A stretch of DNA of 64,000 nt, taken from JAURNZ01 sp036337715. GTDB taxonomy: Bacteria; Pseudomonadota; Gammaproteobacteria; Comchoanobacterales; Comchoanobacteraceae. Numbering within the stretch: position 1 is the first letter of the stretch; every line of letters begins with the position of its first letter. Location: NCBI GenBank assembly GCA_036337715.1, contig JAYZDS010000007.1, forward strand, positions 62,001 through 126,000. The letters are read 5' to 3'. Below, piece by piece: positions 46,319 through 55,835 of this stretch. The notes beneath the pieces are model-generated. The model had not been told where the DNA came from, ran no database searches, and worked only from the letters and a program-made list of their open reading frames with translations. Position numbers and translations under genes: made by a program.

Positions 46319-46371
46319 AGTTTTAATTCTTCTTATGATCTAATTATAGTTCTAAAAAAGCACTTATGTGT

Positions 46372-47328
46372 TTACAGGCGTATTTTTTCTATCTGATCGC
46401 TGAGATCATTTGAAATACTGACATTAATGGCGCCTAAATTATGTTCGAGTTGGGATAAATGAGAAGCCCCTAAAATAACCGATGATACATTAGGATTTTG
46501 TAAGCACCAAGCAATTGCCAATTGGGTCATATCAATTGAATAGTCATTACATAGATCAGCAAAAGCTTGTAATTTTTTAATTTTTTGCTGAATATCATCA
46601 GGCTGCCAATGCGGTGTTAAGTCAAAACGACTGTTTTTAGGCGTGCCTTGATTATATTTTCCAGTCAATAAGCCACCTGCTAAAGGACTCCAAATGGTCG
46701 TTCCCATTTGGTATTGTTCAAATAATCGTTGATATTCGACCTCAACCCGTTCTCGATGAAATAAATTGTATTGAGGTTGTTCCATTGTTGGGCCTTCAAG
46801 ACCAAGTTGCTTAGCGCAATCGTACGCTTCAATTAAAGCTTCAACAGGCCACTCTGATGTTCCCCAATAAAGGATTTTTCCTTGCTGTATGAATCGGTTC
46901 ATAGTTGTAACAATTTCCACCATGGGTACGGATGGATCGGGTCGATGACAGTAAAGAAGATCAACATAATCAAGCTTTAATCGTTTTAATGATTGATTTA
47001 AACCATCATGTAGGTGTTTGCGAGATAAGCCAGTTTGGTTAGGCTTATTCCCACCCCAAAATAGCTTTGTTGATATGATATATTCATCTCTTGGGTATTG
47101 GGTCAGTGTTTCACCCATGATGCGTTCAGCTTCGCCTTGCGCATAAGCTTCTGCATTATCAAAAAAATTTACACCATGGTCAAAGGCATAAGCGATTAAC
47201 TCATTTGATTTTTTTTGATCAATTTGGTGTCCAAAATTGACCCATGAGCCCAAAGATAAAGCACTTATTTGAAGGCCACTACGACCTAATTGACGGTAGG
47301 GCATGTTTGAGTTTTTTGCATTTGACAT
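46372..47328 (-). CDS. Aldo-keto reductase (Kv-beta/YghZ-like)
   Basis: A (beta/alpha)8 NADPH-dependent oxidoreductase. The AKR catalytic tetrad region is visible: FFDNAEAYAQGEAE with the aspartate and tyrosine, STKLFWGG with the lysine, and LLYCHRPDPSVP with the histidine. The NADPH site includes WSPLAGGLLTGKY and SSVILGASHLSQLEHNL. The GGNKPNQTGLSRKHL insertion is typical of the voltage-gated K+ channel beta/YghZ group. It has 318 residues. The substrate is unknown; detoxification of reactive aldehydes is likely by family. Confidence 0.9.
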   Translation of the reverse strand: MSNAKNSNMPYRQLGRSGLQISALSLGSWVNFGHQIDQKKSNELIAYAFDHGVNFFDNAEAYAQGEAERIMGETLTQYPRDEYIISTKLFWGGNKPNQTGLSRKHLHDGLNQSLKRLKLDYVDLLYCHRPDPSVPMVEIVTTMNRFIQQGKILYWGTSEWPVEALIEAYDCAKQLGLEGPTMEQPQYNLFHRERVEVEYQRLFEQYQMGTTIWSPLAGGLLTGKYNQGTPKNSRFDLTPHWQPDDIQQKIKKLQAFADLCNDYSIDMTQLAIAWCLQNPNVSSVILGASHLSQLEHNLGAINVSISNDLSDQIEKIRL

Positions 47329-47428
47329 AAACCCATTATGATATTAATAACTGCCCATATCAAGCAGTTACTAAAGTAGACTGTTTAGTTACAAAGTTCT
47401 AAAATTTCAATTATCAATGCAACTATGG

Positions 47429-48526
47429 TTACAGACTTTTATTTTTGCCATCACTGTTTTTTGAACTGGAGACATTGGTTTTATTTCTCGTAAACATACT
47501 TGATGTATTTAATTTATTTGAGTCAACTTGAGTATCTTTGACCAAATCAGAGGATTTTCGCTTCCCAGTTTTTTTGGGTGGAGTAAATCGATTAAGTTCT
47601 GATAAGTAAAAATTCATTTGAGGAATATCATTCTCATGTTCAAAATAATTTATAAGCTTCTTTAAAGTTTTTATTTGGCTTTTGGTATCAGATATTTGAT
47701 TTGCTACATCAAGTGCATTTTTGAACCACATAAGTTGGGTATTTGGTCCAAAGTTTATTTGGCTACCGTCAATATAGTTTGCTTTTTTGTCACCCAGACC
47801 AAGGAGTGCATCTACAAGCAATTTATGATTACCAGTCTGTTTGGTAATTGGTATTGCCTGTAGGTACCAGTCAATTGTCGCATTGTATTTATCTGAATAT
47901 CCTATATCGCCGAGGCTAATGAGTGCTTGAGCTTCTAAGGTTTGATATTTGTTCTGTCTAGCCATATCTAAAGCAACGAGAAACCAATCAATTGAATCAC
48001 TGCGACCACTTAATTCCGACTTGCCAAGTCCTATCAGTGCTTGTATCTGTAGTTCTATATCCCCAGCTTCCTCAGCTAATGACAATGCTTTAACATGCCA
48101 ATCATTTTTATCACGTTCTTGATCAGAGTACTTTGCATTACCAAGCTCAATGTGTGCTTTTATATATGCATGATTGGTTGTTTTATTGTCAGCATATTTA
48201 ATGATGTCTAAATAGATGGCGTTATTATTTAGGTGACCTAGTTGTTTAGTAAGATTCAGTTGAGCTTGATCTAACTTGATGTCACACCAAGTCTTTGTAC
48301 CCATTTTGGTATGCTCAAGACCAAAATTAAAATGTGATGCGGATTGATTAATGTCACTAAGTTTAAAGTATAATTTCCCGATTTGTCTATGAATTTCTGA
48401 TTGATTTTCATAACCATAATCAGAGTCTAATAATTCGTTGAAAGTATCAAGTGATTGATATAAATCATCTAATTTATTGCTTTGACCAAGCATGACGGCT
48501 TTAGTAAATAATTCTACTTCTTGCAT
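47429..48526 (-). CDS. TPR-repeat protein with basic tail
   Basis: This encodes 365 residues with roughly seven tetratricopeptide-like helix pairs. The consensus spacing is clear in LIGLGKSEL, ALISLGDIGY and ALLGLGDKKA, spaced about 40 residues. It is a protein-protein interaction scaffold. The last 60 residues are disordered and basic (PPKKTGKRKSS), like a nuclear localisation signal. There is no signal peptide. A TGTATACT box upstream may be its promoter. It lies alone between conserved genes. A host-targeted role is inferred only. Confidence 0.65.
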   Translation of the reverse strand: MQEVELFTKAVMLGQSNKLDDLYQSLDTFNELLDSDYGYENQSEIHRQIGKLYFKLSDINQSASHFNFGLEHTKMGTKTWCDIKLDQAQLNLTKQLGHLNNNAIYLDIIKYADNKTTNHAYIKAHIELGNAKYSDQERDKNDWHVKALSLAEEAGDIELQIQALIGLGKSELSGRSDSIDWFLVALDMARQNKYQTLEAQALISLGDIGYSDKYNATIDWYLQAIPITKQTGNHKLLVDALLGLGDKKANYIDGSQINFGPNTQLMWFKNALDVANQISDTKSQIKTLKKLINYFEHENDIPQMNFYLSELNRFTPPKKTGKRKSSDLVKDTQVDSNKLNTSSMFTRNKTNVSSSKNSDGKNKSL

Positions 48527-48904
48527 ATTTGAACACCTATTATGATTGACTTCAGTATACAGAAAATATAATAAAAATAAACTTAATTAATTTTGTACTT
48601 TTGATTCCTTATAAAGAACACTAATTTTGTTATTGATATCGTAATTGTGTTGATTCAAACGAGTTCGCGAAACAATTTATACTGAATTCAATAAGCGGCC
48701 AACCATAGGCTGGCCGCTTCCTCCAGTAATAAGTAGATATGTCAGAATTGATTAATCACATTGAGTTATTTAATTCATGATTTAATATGTTGGCTATGTA
48801 TCTGTTTTTTATCATGTCCGATGAATCAATCAACCTATTGATTATTATAACATATTTATGTTTTTGTAGTTTATGCAGACAGCTATAAATAATATTGCTA
48901 AGCT
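48527..48904. other. Intergenic region, 378 bases, with GC-rich hairpin
   Basis: The region lies between the divergent TPR gene and hemD. It holds the strong hairpin at 48693-48719 and a weaker inverted repeat near 48824-48843 (AATCAA/TTGATT). It also has a TATAAA box at about 48888. No open frame with a convincing start was found on either strand. Confidence 0.5.
48693..48719. repeat. GC-rich inverted repeat / hairpin
   Basis: Perfect 9-base arms AAGCGGCCA and TGGCCGCTT enclose a 9-base loop that may pair further (CC/GG). It stands out in A+T-rich surroundings. There is no T-run after it, so it is not a standard terminator. It may be a structured RNA piece or a protein-binding site. Confidence 0.55.
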
Positions 48905-49606
48905 ATGTTTATGATTATAGTTACAAGACCCATGCCTTGGGCAAAAGATTTATGTGATAAACTAAAGTCACACAAAATAATGTATGACTACCTACCAGCA
49001 GCTCGACTAGCCAAATCAACCCATCAATTACTACCTATTAATCAAGGAATTACAGTTTTTTTAAGTCAGTCTAGTGTGTTATTTGCGCCTGACAACCTTT
49101 CTTTAGAACATGTTTTTGCTGTTGGACCTAAAACAGCAAATGCTGTTGAGACTAAATATCTTTGTGAGTGTTACCATCCTAGACCGGGTCATTATTCAGT
49201 TTCAGGGTTATTAGAAGACCCATTTTTTATAAATCTTTTAGAAAAAAATACATTATTAAATGTCATTGGCGGTACGCATAGCGACGAGACTCGATTTGAA
49301 AGCTTAAATATTAAAGTACATATGTATGCCGTTTATGATATTTTGCCAATAGATAAGTATGTTTCAGTTGAACATCAACATGCTGAGATTTGGTTTACGA
49401 GTCAAAAACTCATGGAATTATTTTTTGATCATTATATACGTACCCTCAACCAAAAAAATCTGTTATCCTATGATATAGTTGTCCCCACAATGGTATGCCA
49501 AAAACGAGCAATCAAACTTGGTTTCAAGGGGTTAATTGAGGTAGTGGCTGATCCAAGAGATGAATCCTTTCTTGCCCATTATCAAGTTAAACATAGGAGC
49601 GAATAG
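48905..49606 (+). CDS. hemD: Uroporphyrinogen-III synthase (HemD-like)
   Basis: HemD closes hydroxymethylbilane to uroporphyrinogen III in haem synthesis. The protein has 233 residues and starts with MIIVTRPMPWAKDLCDKL, the usual RP..A..L opening. VFLSQSSVLFAP and VFAVGPKTANAVE parallel the FtSxNgV and avGxxTa steps of the family. HemD is notoriously variable, so the call depends on the next two genes, hemX and hemY, which usually follow hemD in gammaproteobacteria. hemX starts at the base after the stop. hemC is not adjacent here. Confidence 0.75.
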   Translation: MFMIIVTRPMPWAKDLCDKLKSHKIMYDYLPAARLAKSTHQLLPINQGITVFLSQSSVLFAPDNLSLEHVFAVGPKTANAVETKYLCECYHPRPGHYSVSGLLEDPFFINLLEKNTLLNVIGGTHSDETRFESLNIKVHMYAVYDILPIDKYVSVEHQHAEIWFTSQKLMELFFDHYIRTLNQKNLLSYDIVVPTMVCQKRAIKLGFKGLIEVVADPRDESFLAHYQVKHRSE

Positions 49607-50467
49607 ATGAAACGAATCAAAAGATGGCTAGTCTGTTATTTATTTCCTTTAGCATTACTGGTTTTATTAGGCTGGTTGGTTTGGCAACAATGTTTATTTG
49701 ATCAAGCATTAAAAAATCAAAATGTAATCCTTGAACAGCTTGAATCTCAAATTCAAGCAATGAGAACGCCTAAGGTAATTCAAGATGAAAATAAACACTA
49801 CCAACAAATGGCTTATCTCGTTTTAGTTGATCGTAGCGACTTAGATTTGGGTAGTGCCTATTTAGACGTTTTAAAAGCTAATTATTCAGAAACCAATGAT
49901 AGAAAACGTTCACAAGAAATTAAAGTACTTAAAGACCAAGTTGACACACTCAGATCACAGGTCAAAAACCGAACCAAACTCATTACTGAGCTACAATCGC
50001 AACTATCCAAGCCCGGAAAACAAAAGGATCCTACAAAAAATGGTTGGTTCCGTCCATTAAAAGGTTGGATAAATGTTGAATACCATGAAGGGAAACCAGG
50101 TAGTATTGATCCACAGCAGTGGCGTTATTGGTCAACATTAGAACAAGCCAGATGGTACTTAGTTCATGGTCATTATGATGATTATTTAGATGCCATTAGT
50201 AGTGTTCAAAGCTGGGTTAAGCTTTATCCTGGAGATGTTGATTGGCAAAACGCTTTACAAGAACTTGCCAAGCCACTTCAAGCATTAGACTTAACCACGC
50301 TGAGTGAGGATTACAAACAAACACTAGATTTGAATGAAAAAGTCGCACAAAGACAGCGTTTATTGAAAGAATCTCAAGCATCCAAAAAAGTTGATGAAAC
50401 AAATGAAAAAAAAGAGGACCAAGTTGAAGTTAAGACCGAGAAACCGCGACATGGAGTGATTGCCTAA
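49607..50467 (+). CDS. hemX: HemX-like inner-membrane protein
   Basis: HemX is a bitopic inner-membrane protein of unclear biochemical role, encoded with hemD and hemY. This one has 286 residues, one N-terminal transmembrane segment (about 10-28) and a coiled coil (about 33-52, QNVILEQLESQIQAM). The periplasmic part contains WRYWSTLEQARWYLVHGHYDDYL, a segment shared with the DUF513 family. The C-terminal end is charged and repetitive (EKKEDQVEVKTEKP). AGGAGC lies before the ATG. Its stop shares a base with the hemY start (TAATG). Confidence 0.82.
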   Translation: MKRIKRWLVCYLFPLALLVLLGWLVWQQCLFDQALKNQNVILEQLESQIQAMRTPKVIQDENKHYQQMAYLVLVDRSDLDLGSAYLDVLKANYSETNDRKRSQEIKVLKDQVDTLRSQVKNRTKLITELQSQLSKPGKQKDPTKNGWFRPLKGWINVEYHEGKPGSIDPQQWRYWSTLEQARWYLVHGHYDDYLDAISSVQSWVKLYPGDVDWQNALQELAKPLQALDLTTLSEDYKQTLDLNEKVAQRQRLLKESQASKKVDETNEKKEDQVEVKTEKPRHGVIA

Positions 50468-51588
50468 TGTTTCGTTATATTATTTTTTTAGTGATTGTTG
50501 TGTCAACCAGTGCTTGGCTATGGGTTAATCCTGGTATAGTAGAAATTCACGTGGCAAACCTTAGTGTGGTGATGCAACTGGGTACGTTTATCGTATTGCT
50601 CATTGCATCATTAGTTTTGGTTAAACTCGTATGGCAAATCCTTAAATTACCCTCATGGTTAAGGCAAAAGCGGACCCTGCGTCAAGATAAAAAAACAAAT
50701 CAATTGATGAAAAAACTATGTATACAGATGTCGCAAGGCCAGATAATAAAAGTATCTCAGACAAAACGAACTTTAGAAAATTTACCCATACACCTACTAG
50801 TACTTTTAGCAAAAGTACTCAATGATCAATTAACCTCTAAACAAATTTCTGAGAGCATTCTTGCGCATGAAGATGCCGAAGGATTAATAAGATGGATTGA
50901 GGGATTAGGCTACCTATATCACGGAGAGGGCGTAAAAGCACAAGAAGTGTTACGTATTGCTTTATCAAAATACCCAAAACATTCAGGTATCATTACCGTA
51001 TTGGCACATAGTTATTTTCAAGATGCACAGTGGGCATTACTATATGATCTCATCAATCAATATAAACGTTACATGCCAAATGATGTGATTGCATTGTATC
51101 AGGACGAAGTAAATTACGAATATTTGCTAACTTTAATGAATCAACCAGAAACATTTGATCAGGTATGGCGTAAACTTCCAAAAGAAGCAAAACACAGCAT
51201 TCATTATATGGATTTAAAAATTGAGCATCTACTTAACCAAAAATCCTATAAACAAGCAAAAACATATATCGAACGTTGCCTTGATGAACATTGGTATGAC
51301 GATTGGGTCAATCAATATATGTCAATACCTGATCTAGATTCTAAAAAGTGTATCAAACAACTACTTTTTTGGTTCAAAAAAGAGCCAAAAAATACCATTT
51401 TGACAAACGCTTTGGCTAAAGCGCATATGAATGCAAACATGCTCGAGCGTGCAGGGACATACTTTGAGGCCACTTTTAGCCAAAGTGGAGATATTTCCGA
51501 TGGTTTAGCTTTATTGGCTTTTTACCAAGATAATCAACCTGAAAAAGTAGCGCAATTAATACCTAAAATTTCAAGATTGGTTGATTAA
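50467..51588 (+). CDS. hemY: HemY-like inner-membrane TPR protein
   Basis: HemY (HemY_N family, not the protoporphyrinogen oxidase of the same name) has two N-terminal membrane helices (about 1-20 and 37-58) and a cytosolic TPR region. Here WLWVNPGIVEIHVANLSVVM stands between the helices, as in E. coli HemY. TPR-like helices follow (GLIRWIEGLGYLYHGEGVKAQEVL, NALAKAHMNANMLERAGTYFE). It has 373 residues. Role in haem synthesis is inferred from operon conservation. Confidence 0.85.
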   Translation: MFRYIIFLVIVVSTSAWLWVNPGIVEIHVANLSVVMQLGTFIVLLIASLVLVKLVWQILKLPSWLRQKRTLRQDKKTNQLMKKLCIQMSQGQIIKVSQTKRTLENLPIHLLVLLAKVLNDQLTSKQISESILAHEDAEGLIRWIEGLGYLYHGEGVKAQEVLRIALSKYPKHSGIITVLAHSYFQDAQWALLYDLINQYKRYMPNDVIALYQDEVNYEYLLTLMNQPETFDQVWRKLPKEAKHSIHYMDLKIEHLLNQKSYKQAKTYIERCLDEHWYDDWVNQYMSIPDLDSKKCIKQLLFWFKKEPKNTILTNALAKAHMNANMLERAGTYFEATFSQSGDISDGLALLAFYQDNQPEKVAQLIPKISRLVD

Positions 51589-51657
51589 TTAAGAGATTTA
51601 ATTTTAAAAAACTTAATGTTTGTTTTAAGTTTTGGTTATAAGTTTCACTGGATCGTC

Positions 51658-51725
51658 TATAATAAAATTATAATAAAGAGAAAAAAATGTTTAACGTATT
51701 ATTTAAAGTTGTACAAGTCATCTAG
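51658..51725 (+). other. Promoter, RBS and 12-codon reading frame before MDR gene
   Basis: TATAAT (51658-51663) is followed by AAAGAG and an ATG at 51687 that opens only MFNVLFKVVQVI before a TAG. AGAGG near its end then serves the MDR gene at 51737. It looks like the intact start of a former gene, cut off when the MDR segment came in, or a leader peptide. I cannot decide between these. Confidence 0.4.
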
Positions 51726-51736
51726 AGGTATTAATA

Positions 51737-52735
51737 ATGAAAGCTTATGTGGTTAATAATTATGGTATGGATGCTATTTCGATACCTGAGGACAGATCGA
51801 TCCCAAAGCCAAAGTCTAATGAGGTACTTATTAAAGTAGCGGCAACTAGCATTAACCCCATTGATGCGAAAATACGTGCTGGATTGATGCCGCATGTACA
51901 GCCCCCTTTGCCTGCCATATTGCATGCAGACATGTCAGGCGTGGTGGTCACCTGTGGTGAGCAAGTTACTGATTACCTGCCGGGCGATCAAGTGTATGGT
52001 TGTATTGGAGGTATCGCTAACCAATCGGGTGCTTTATCTGAATACGTGGTGGTTTGTCCTGATAGGATTTCTAAAAAACCCGAATCGTTAACATTATTGG
52101 AAGCAGCTTCAGTCCCGTTAGTGGGTATTACTGCTTACATAGCGTTATTTGAAAAGTTGATGTTAACTCGCAATGATCGTGTCTTAATTCATGCAGGGCT
52201 AGGTGGTGTTGGTAATATTGCTTGCCAGTTGGCTCATGCGGCAGGTGCTAAGGTGTCAGCCACTGTCGGTAGTGACCAAGATGTTGATCTACTGAAGTCG
52301 TTTGGGGTCGCTCATGCGATCAATTACAAAAAAGAATTGCCAGCGACCTATAGGCAGTTAGACGGAGAGTCTGGTTTTTTACAGATCTTTGATACGGTTG
52401 GTATGAGTAATCTACTACAATCTTTTGAGGCAGCGGCGACTCATGGTCGCATTGCTTGCACTCAGACATTAATCGATGGTATTGATTTATCCTTGATGCA
52501 TAAGAAAGGCTTGACACTATCAAGCGTATTAATGTTGGATCGATTGATTCAGCCTGGCACTGCTACACCTTATAGTCATTATTTGGAAAAATTAACAGCA
52601 ATGATTGATGAGTTTAGCATTAAACCACACTTGGATAGCACGATATTTTCTGTGAAAGACGTAGCAGCGGCGTATGAGCACTTTCGGGCTCGTCAGTCCA
52701 CAGGGAAAGTGGTTATAACCGTTGAGTCGCTATGA
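51737..52735 (+). CDS. Zinc-less MDR oxidoreductase (quinone-reductase-like)
   Basis: An NADPH-dependent medium-chain reductase of 332 residues. The N-terminal GroES-like domain has AATSINPIDAKIRAG and HADMSGVVV. The Rossmann motif is LIHAGLGGVGNIACQLAHAAGAKV, and the C-terminus closes with HFRARQSTGKVVI. The catalytic zinc cysteines and the structural zinc lobe of alcohol dehydrogenases are missing, so this is the quinone oxidoreductase/enone reductase type. Its G+C content looks higher than its neighbours'. With an IS66 transposase relic at its 3' end and a truncated gene start upstream, it was probably acquired by transfer. Confidence 0.88.
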   Translation: MKAYVVNNYGMDAISIPEDRSIPKPKSNEVLIKVAATSINPIDAKIRAGLMPHVQPPLPAILHADMSGVVVTCGEQVTDYLPGDQVYGCIGGIANQSGALSEYVVVCPDRISKKPESLTLLEAASVPLVGITAYIALFEKLMLTRNDRVLIHAGLGGVGNIACQLAHAAGAKVSATVGSDQDVDLLKSFGVAHAINYKKELPATYRQLDGESGFLQIFDTVGMSNLLQSFEAAATHGRIACTQTLIDGIDLSLMHKKGLTLSSVLMLDRLIQPGTATPYSHYLEKLTAMIDEFSIKPHLDSTIFSVKDVAAAYEHFRARQSTGKVVITVESL

Positions 52736-52812
52736 TTGTTACCGATAAAGTAGCGACCATCTTCACAAAATCTGGCTAACCCATCCCAATAGCGCAAGGT
52801 GTAGTTAATGGC
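52735..52812 (-). mobile_element. IS66-family transposase relic
   Basis: On the minus strand, beside the MDR stop, one frame reads AINYTLRYWDG then LARFCEDGRYFIGNN. This matches the conserved YAL..W..L.RFl.DGR..idNN block of IS66-type transposases. A TGA stands just upstream and the match ends at the MDR gene, so only about 26 codons remain. No terminal inverted repeats were found. Confidence 0.65.
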
Positions 52813-52883
52813 TCAAGCGAGTGGTGATTTTTGTGGCTATCTAAAATGTTTGTACTGTTTTTATAAACTTTTTAAAAATTGAG

Positions 52884-55682
52884 TCATTTTAATAGGGGCT
52901 TTAAATACCGTCCGGTATGCGACTCAGTAATCTTGGAAACAGTTTCAGGAGTCCCTGTAGCGATGATTTCTCCACCACCCACACCACCTTCTGGTCCTAA
53001 ATCAATGATCCAATCGGCTGTCTTAATAACATCCAAATTATGTTCAATAACCACAACAGTATTCCCCTGATCAGTTAAGCGATGAAGGATATCCAATAGG
53101 TGTTGTACATCATGGAAATGAAGGCCAGTCGTAGGTTCATCTAAAATATATATCGTTTGGCCAGTAGATCGTTTGGAGAGTTCTTTGGCTAATTTAACTC
53201 TTTGTGCCTCACCACCTGACAATGTGGTTGCACTTTGACCCAAACGAATATAACCAAGACCCACTTCACACAATAATTGACATTTTTTTTGAATGCTTGG
53301 AATGGCACTAAAAAAGTCTAGGGCTATTTCAGCAGTCATATCTAATACTTCTGCAATATGTTTACCCTTATATTGAATTTCTAGGGTGTCACGATTATAA
53401 CGACTACCATTACATTGATCACAGGTGACATAGACATCCGGTAAAAAGTGCATAGCTACTCTAATCACGCCATCGCCTTCACACGCCTCACAGCGGCCGC
53501 CTCGCACATTAAAACTGAAACGTCCTGGTTTATAACCACGGCTTCTAGCCTCGGGACAAGCTGCAAATAAATCACGAATTGGACTTAAAATCCCTGTGTA
53601 AGTAGCAGGGTTAGACCGAGGTGTTCTTCCAATTGGACTTTGATCAATACGCACGACTTTATCGAGGTATTCGAGTCCTTGAATGTCTTCAAAAGCACCT
53701 GGCTTACTCGTGTAAGCCTTATTAAGCTTTTGCGCACATAAAGGATAAAGCGTACCATTGATGAGGCTTGATTTGCCTGAGCCAGACACCCCAGTGATAC
53801 ATGTCATGAGTCCTAATGGGATTTCAGTATCAACTGCTTGTAGATTGTTAGCAGTGGCCTTGGTTAACTTAAGCCACTTATCTTTAGTAGGTTTGCGGCG
53901 TTTTTTTGGGCCAGTTACTTTTTTCTTGCCGGTTAAGTATTGACCAGTCAACGAATTTTCACAGTTACCAATTTGATTTGGTGGACCTGCATATAATACC
54001 TCACCCCCATGAATACCAGCACCTGGACCAATATCAATGACATGATCTGCTGCTTCAATGGCTTCCTCATCATGTTCAACGACTAAGACAGTATTGCCAA
54101 GGTCTCTAAGTCTCACTAATGTTTTCAATAAACGTGTATTGTCGCGTTGATGAAGTCCGATCGATGGTTCGTCGAGTACATACATCACCCCAACCAAACC
54201 CGAGCCAATTTGGCTTGCTAAACGTATTCTTTGAGCCTCTCCACCAGAAAGGGTTTCGGCTTTTCTCGATAGATTTAGATAATTTAATCCGACGGCTTGT
54301 AAAAAACTAACTCTTGCTTTAATTTCATTTAAAATTGGGGCAGCGATTTGCTGGTTTTGAGTTGAAAGTTTGATGTTTTCTAATAATGCATATAAATCAT
54401 CTATATTAGATTCAACCATATCTTGAATATGCCATTGGTCTACTTTAACATTTCTTGCAACTTCATTGAGTCGGCTTCCATGACAGCTCGAGCAAGGACG
54501 TTCACTCATCATGCGACTTAAGTTAAGACGCATGTCTTGAGAGTCGGTTTCCTGGTATCTTCTAAGCAATGTGGGGATTACGCCTTCAAATGGGCGGCTT
54601 CTATGAATAGTACGCCCTTTAATGCCTGTATAGGTAATTGGAATACGGTGCTTTGTTCCTTTTAAAATCATTTCCTGGTGTTTTTCAGATAGATGTTTCC
54701 ATGGTGTTGACATCAAAAAACCTTCTGCTTCAGCTAACGAGCTTAACAGTTGTTGGTAATAACGTTTATCCCACCCAAAAATGACACCCTCAGATAATGA
54801 CATCATAGGATCAACGATTAAGCGTGCTTCATCAAAATGGTTTTCCATACCAAGACCATCACATGTATCGCATGCACCAAAAGGGCTGTTAAATGAAAAA
54901 ATCTTTGGCTCTAGACGATCTATACTAAAACCGCATTCAAAGCATGCATGCTCCGTGGAATACAATAGGTCTTTTTCATCTGTTTGCACCATTACCAATC
55001 CGTTGCTATATTGCGTTGCCATTTCAACCGATTGAGCCAGTCGTTGTTGGTGCTCAGATTTTACACTTAGACGGTCAACAATGAGTTCAATTTTATGGTT
55101 TTTCTTTGGATCTAACTCGATAGAATCTGCCAACATATGCATTTCACCGTTAATTCTAGCCCGTACAAAGCCGTTACGTTGCCATTGAGCGATGAGCTTT
55201 TGGTGTTCTCCTTTACGGTCTCTTATCACAGGCGATAAGATTTGGATTTTACTATTTGCTGGTAAGCTTAAAATATTATCAACGATTTGGCTAATGGTTT
55301 GAGCAGTCAAAGGTACTTGGTGTTCTGGACAGTATGCAACTCCGACACGAGCGTACAACAGTCTTAGATAATCATAAATTTCTGTGATGGTGCCAACTGT
55401 TGAACGTGGGTTGTGCGATGTTACTTTTTGTTCAATGGCTATGGCAGGAGACAACCCTTCAATCATTTCAACATCGGGTTTTTCCATCATAGATAAAAAT
55501 TGTCTAGCATAAGCTGACAATGATTCTACATAACGTCTTTGGCCCTCTGCATAGAGTGTATCAAAGGCCAAAGAAGATTTGCCAGAGCCTGACAAGCCAG
55601 TAATGACTACTAACTGGTTTCTTGGGATATCTAAACTAATGTTTTTTAAGTTATGGGTCTTAGCGCCACGAATTCTGATCAT
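52884..55682 (-). CDS. uvrA: Excinuclease ABC subunit A (UvrA)
   Basis: UvrA is the damage-recognition ATPase of nucleotide excision repair. Both ABC modules are present: Walker A as TGLSGSGKSSLAFDT and TGVSGSGKSSLINGT, signatures LSGGEAQRIRLASQIGSGL and LSGGEAQRVKLAKELSKR, and Walker B YVLDEPSIGLHQRD and YILDEPTTGLHFHD. The zinc modules are CFECGFS..CDTC and CEACEGDG..CDQC. Length is 932 (E. coli 940). No LexA-type CTGT-N8-ACAG box is apparent in the upstream gap. uvrD in the same window completes a second repair gene. Confidence 0.97.
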   Translation of the reverse strand: MIRIRGAKTHNLKNISLDIPRNQLVVITGLSGSGKSSLAFDTLYAEGQRRYVESLSAYARQFLSMMEKPDVEMIEGLSPAIAIEQKVTSHNPRSTVGTITEIYDYLRLLYARVGVAYCPEHQVPLTAQTISQIVDNILSLPANSKIQILSPVIRDRKGEHQKLIAQWQRNGFVRARINGEMHMLADSIELDPKKNHKIELIVDRLSVKSEHQQRLAQSVEMATQYSNGLVMVQTDEKDLLYSTEHACFECGFSIDRLEPKIFSFNSPFGACDTCDGLGMENHFDEARLIVDPMMSLSEGVIFGWDKRYYQQLLSSLAEAEGFLMSTPWKHLSEKHQEMILKGTKHRIPITYTGIKGRTIHRSRPFEGVIPTLLRRYQETDSQDMRLNLSRMMSERPCSSCHGSRLNEVARNVKVDQWHIQDMVESNIDDLYALLENIKLSTQNQQIAAPILNEIKARVSFLQAVGLNYLNLSRKAETLSGGEAQRIRLASQIGSGLVGVMYVLDEPSIGLHQRDNTRLLKTLVRLRDLGNTVLVVEHDEEAIEAADHVIDIGPGAGIHGGEVLYAGPPNQIGNCENSLTGQYLTGKKKVTGPKKRRKPTKDKWLKLTKATANNLQAVDTEIPLGLMTCITGVSGSGKSSLINGTLYPLCAQKLNKAYTSKPGAFEDIQGLEYLDKVVRIDQSPIGRTPRSNPATYTGILSPIRDLFAACPEARSRGYKPGRFSFNVRGGRCEACEGDGVIRVAMHFLPDVYVTCDQCNGSRYNRDTLEIQYKGKHIAEVLDMTAEIALDFFSAIPSIQKKCQLLCEVGLGYIRLGQSATTLSGGEAQRVKLAKELSKRSTGQTIYILDEPTTGLHFHDVQHLLDILHRLTDQGNTVVVIEHNLDVIKTADWIIDLGPEGGVGGGEIIATGTPETVSKITESHTGRYLKPLLK

Positions 55683-55803
55683 AATACTATCTTCAATTAG
55701 TTAATTATAACTGAATTAAATAAAGTTTGACACTTTTTGAAAAAAGTTTTAATTCATTTACGCTGGATGCTTCTTGTTAACAAAAATTAGTCTTACTTGG
55801 TTA

Positions 55804-55812
55804 TGCTATAAT
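55804..55812 (+). promoter_or_regulatory. Extended -10 promoter
   Basis: TGCTATAAT, a perfect extended -10, lies 23 bases before the ATG at 55836. The same box is seen before several other accessory genes in the window. No ribosome-binding site is evident between it and the ATG. Confidence 0.6.
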
Positions 55813-55835
55813 AAAAATATAATTATAAAAACAAA

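Noticed and set aside
55683..55835. LexA (SOS) box before uvrA
   Set aside because: No CTGT-N8-ACAG or close variant is found in the gap.
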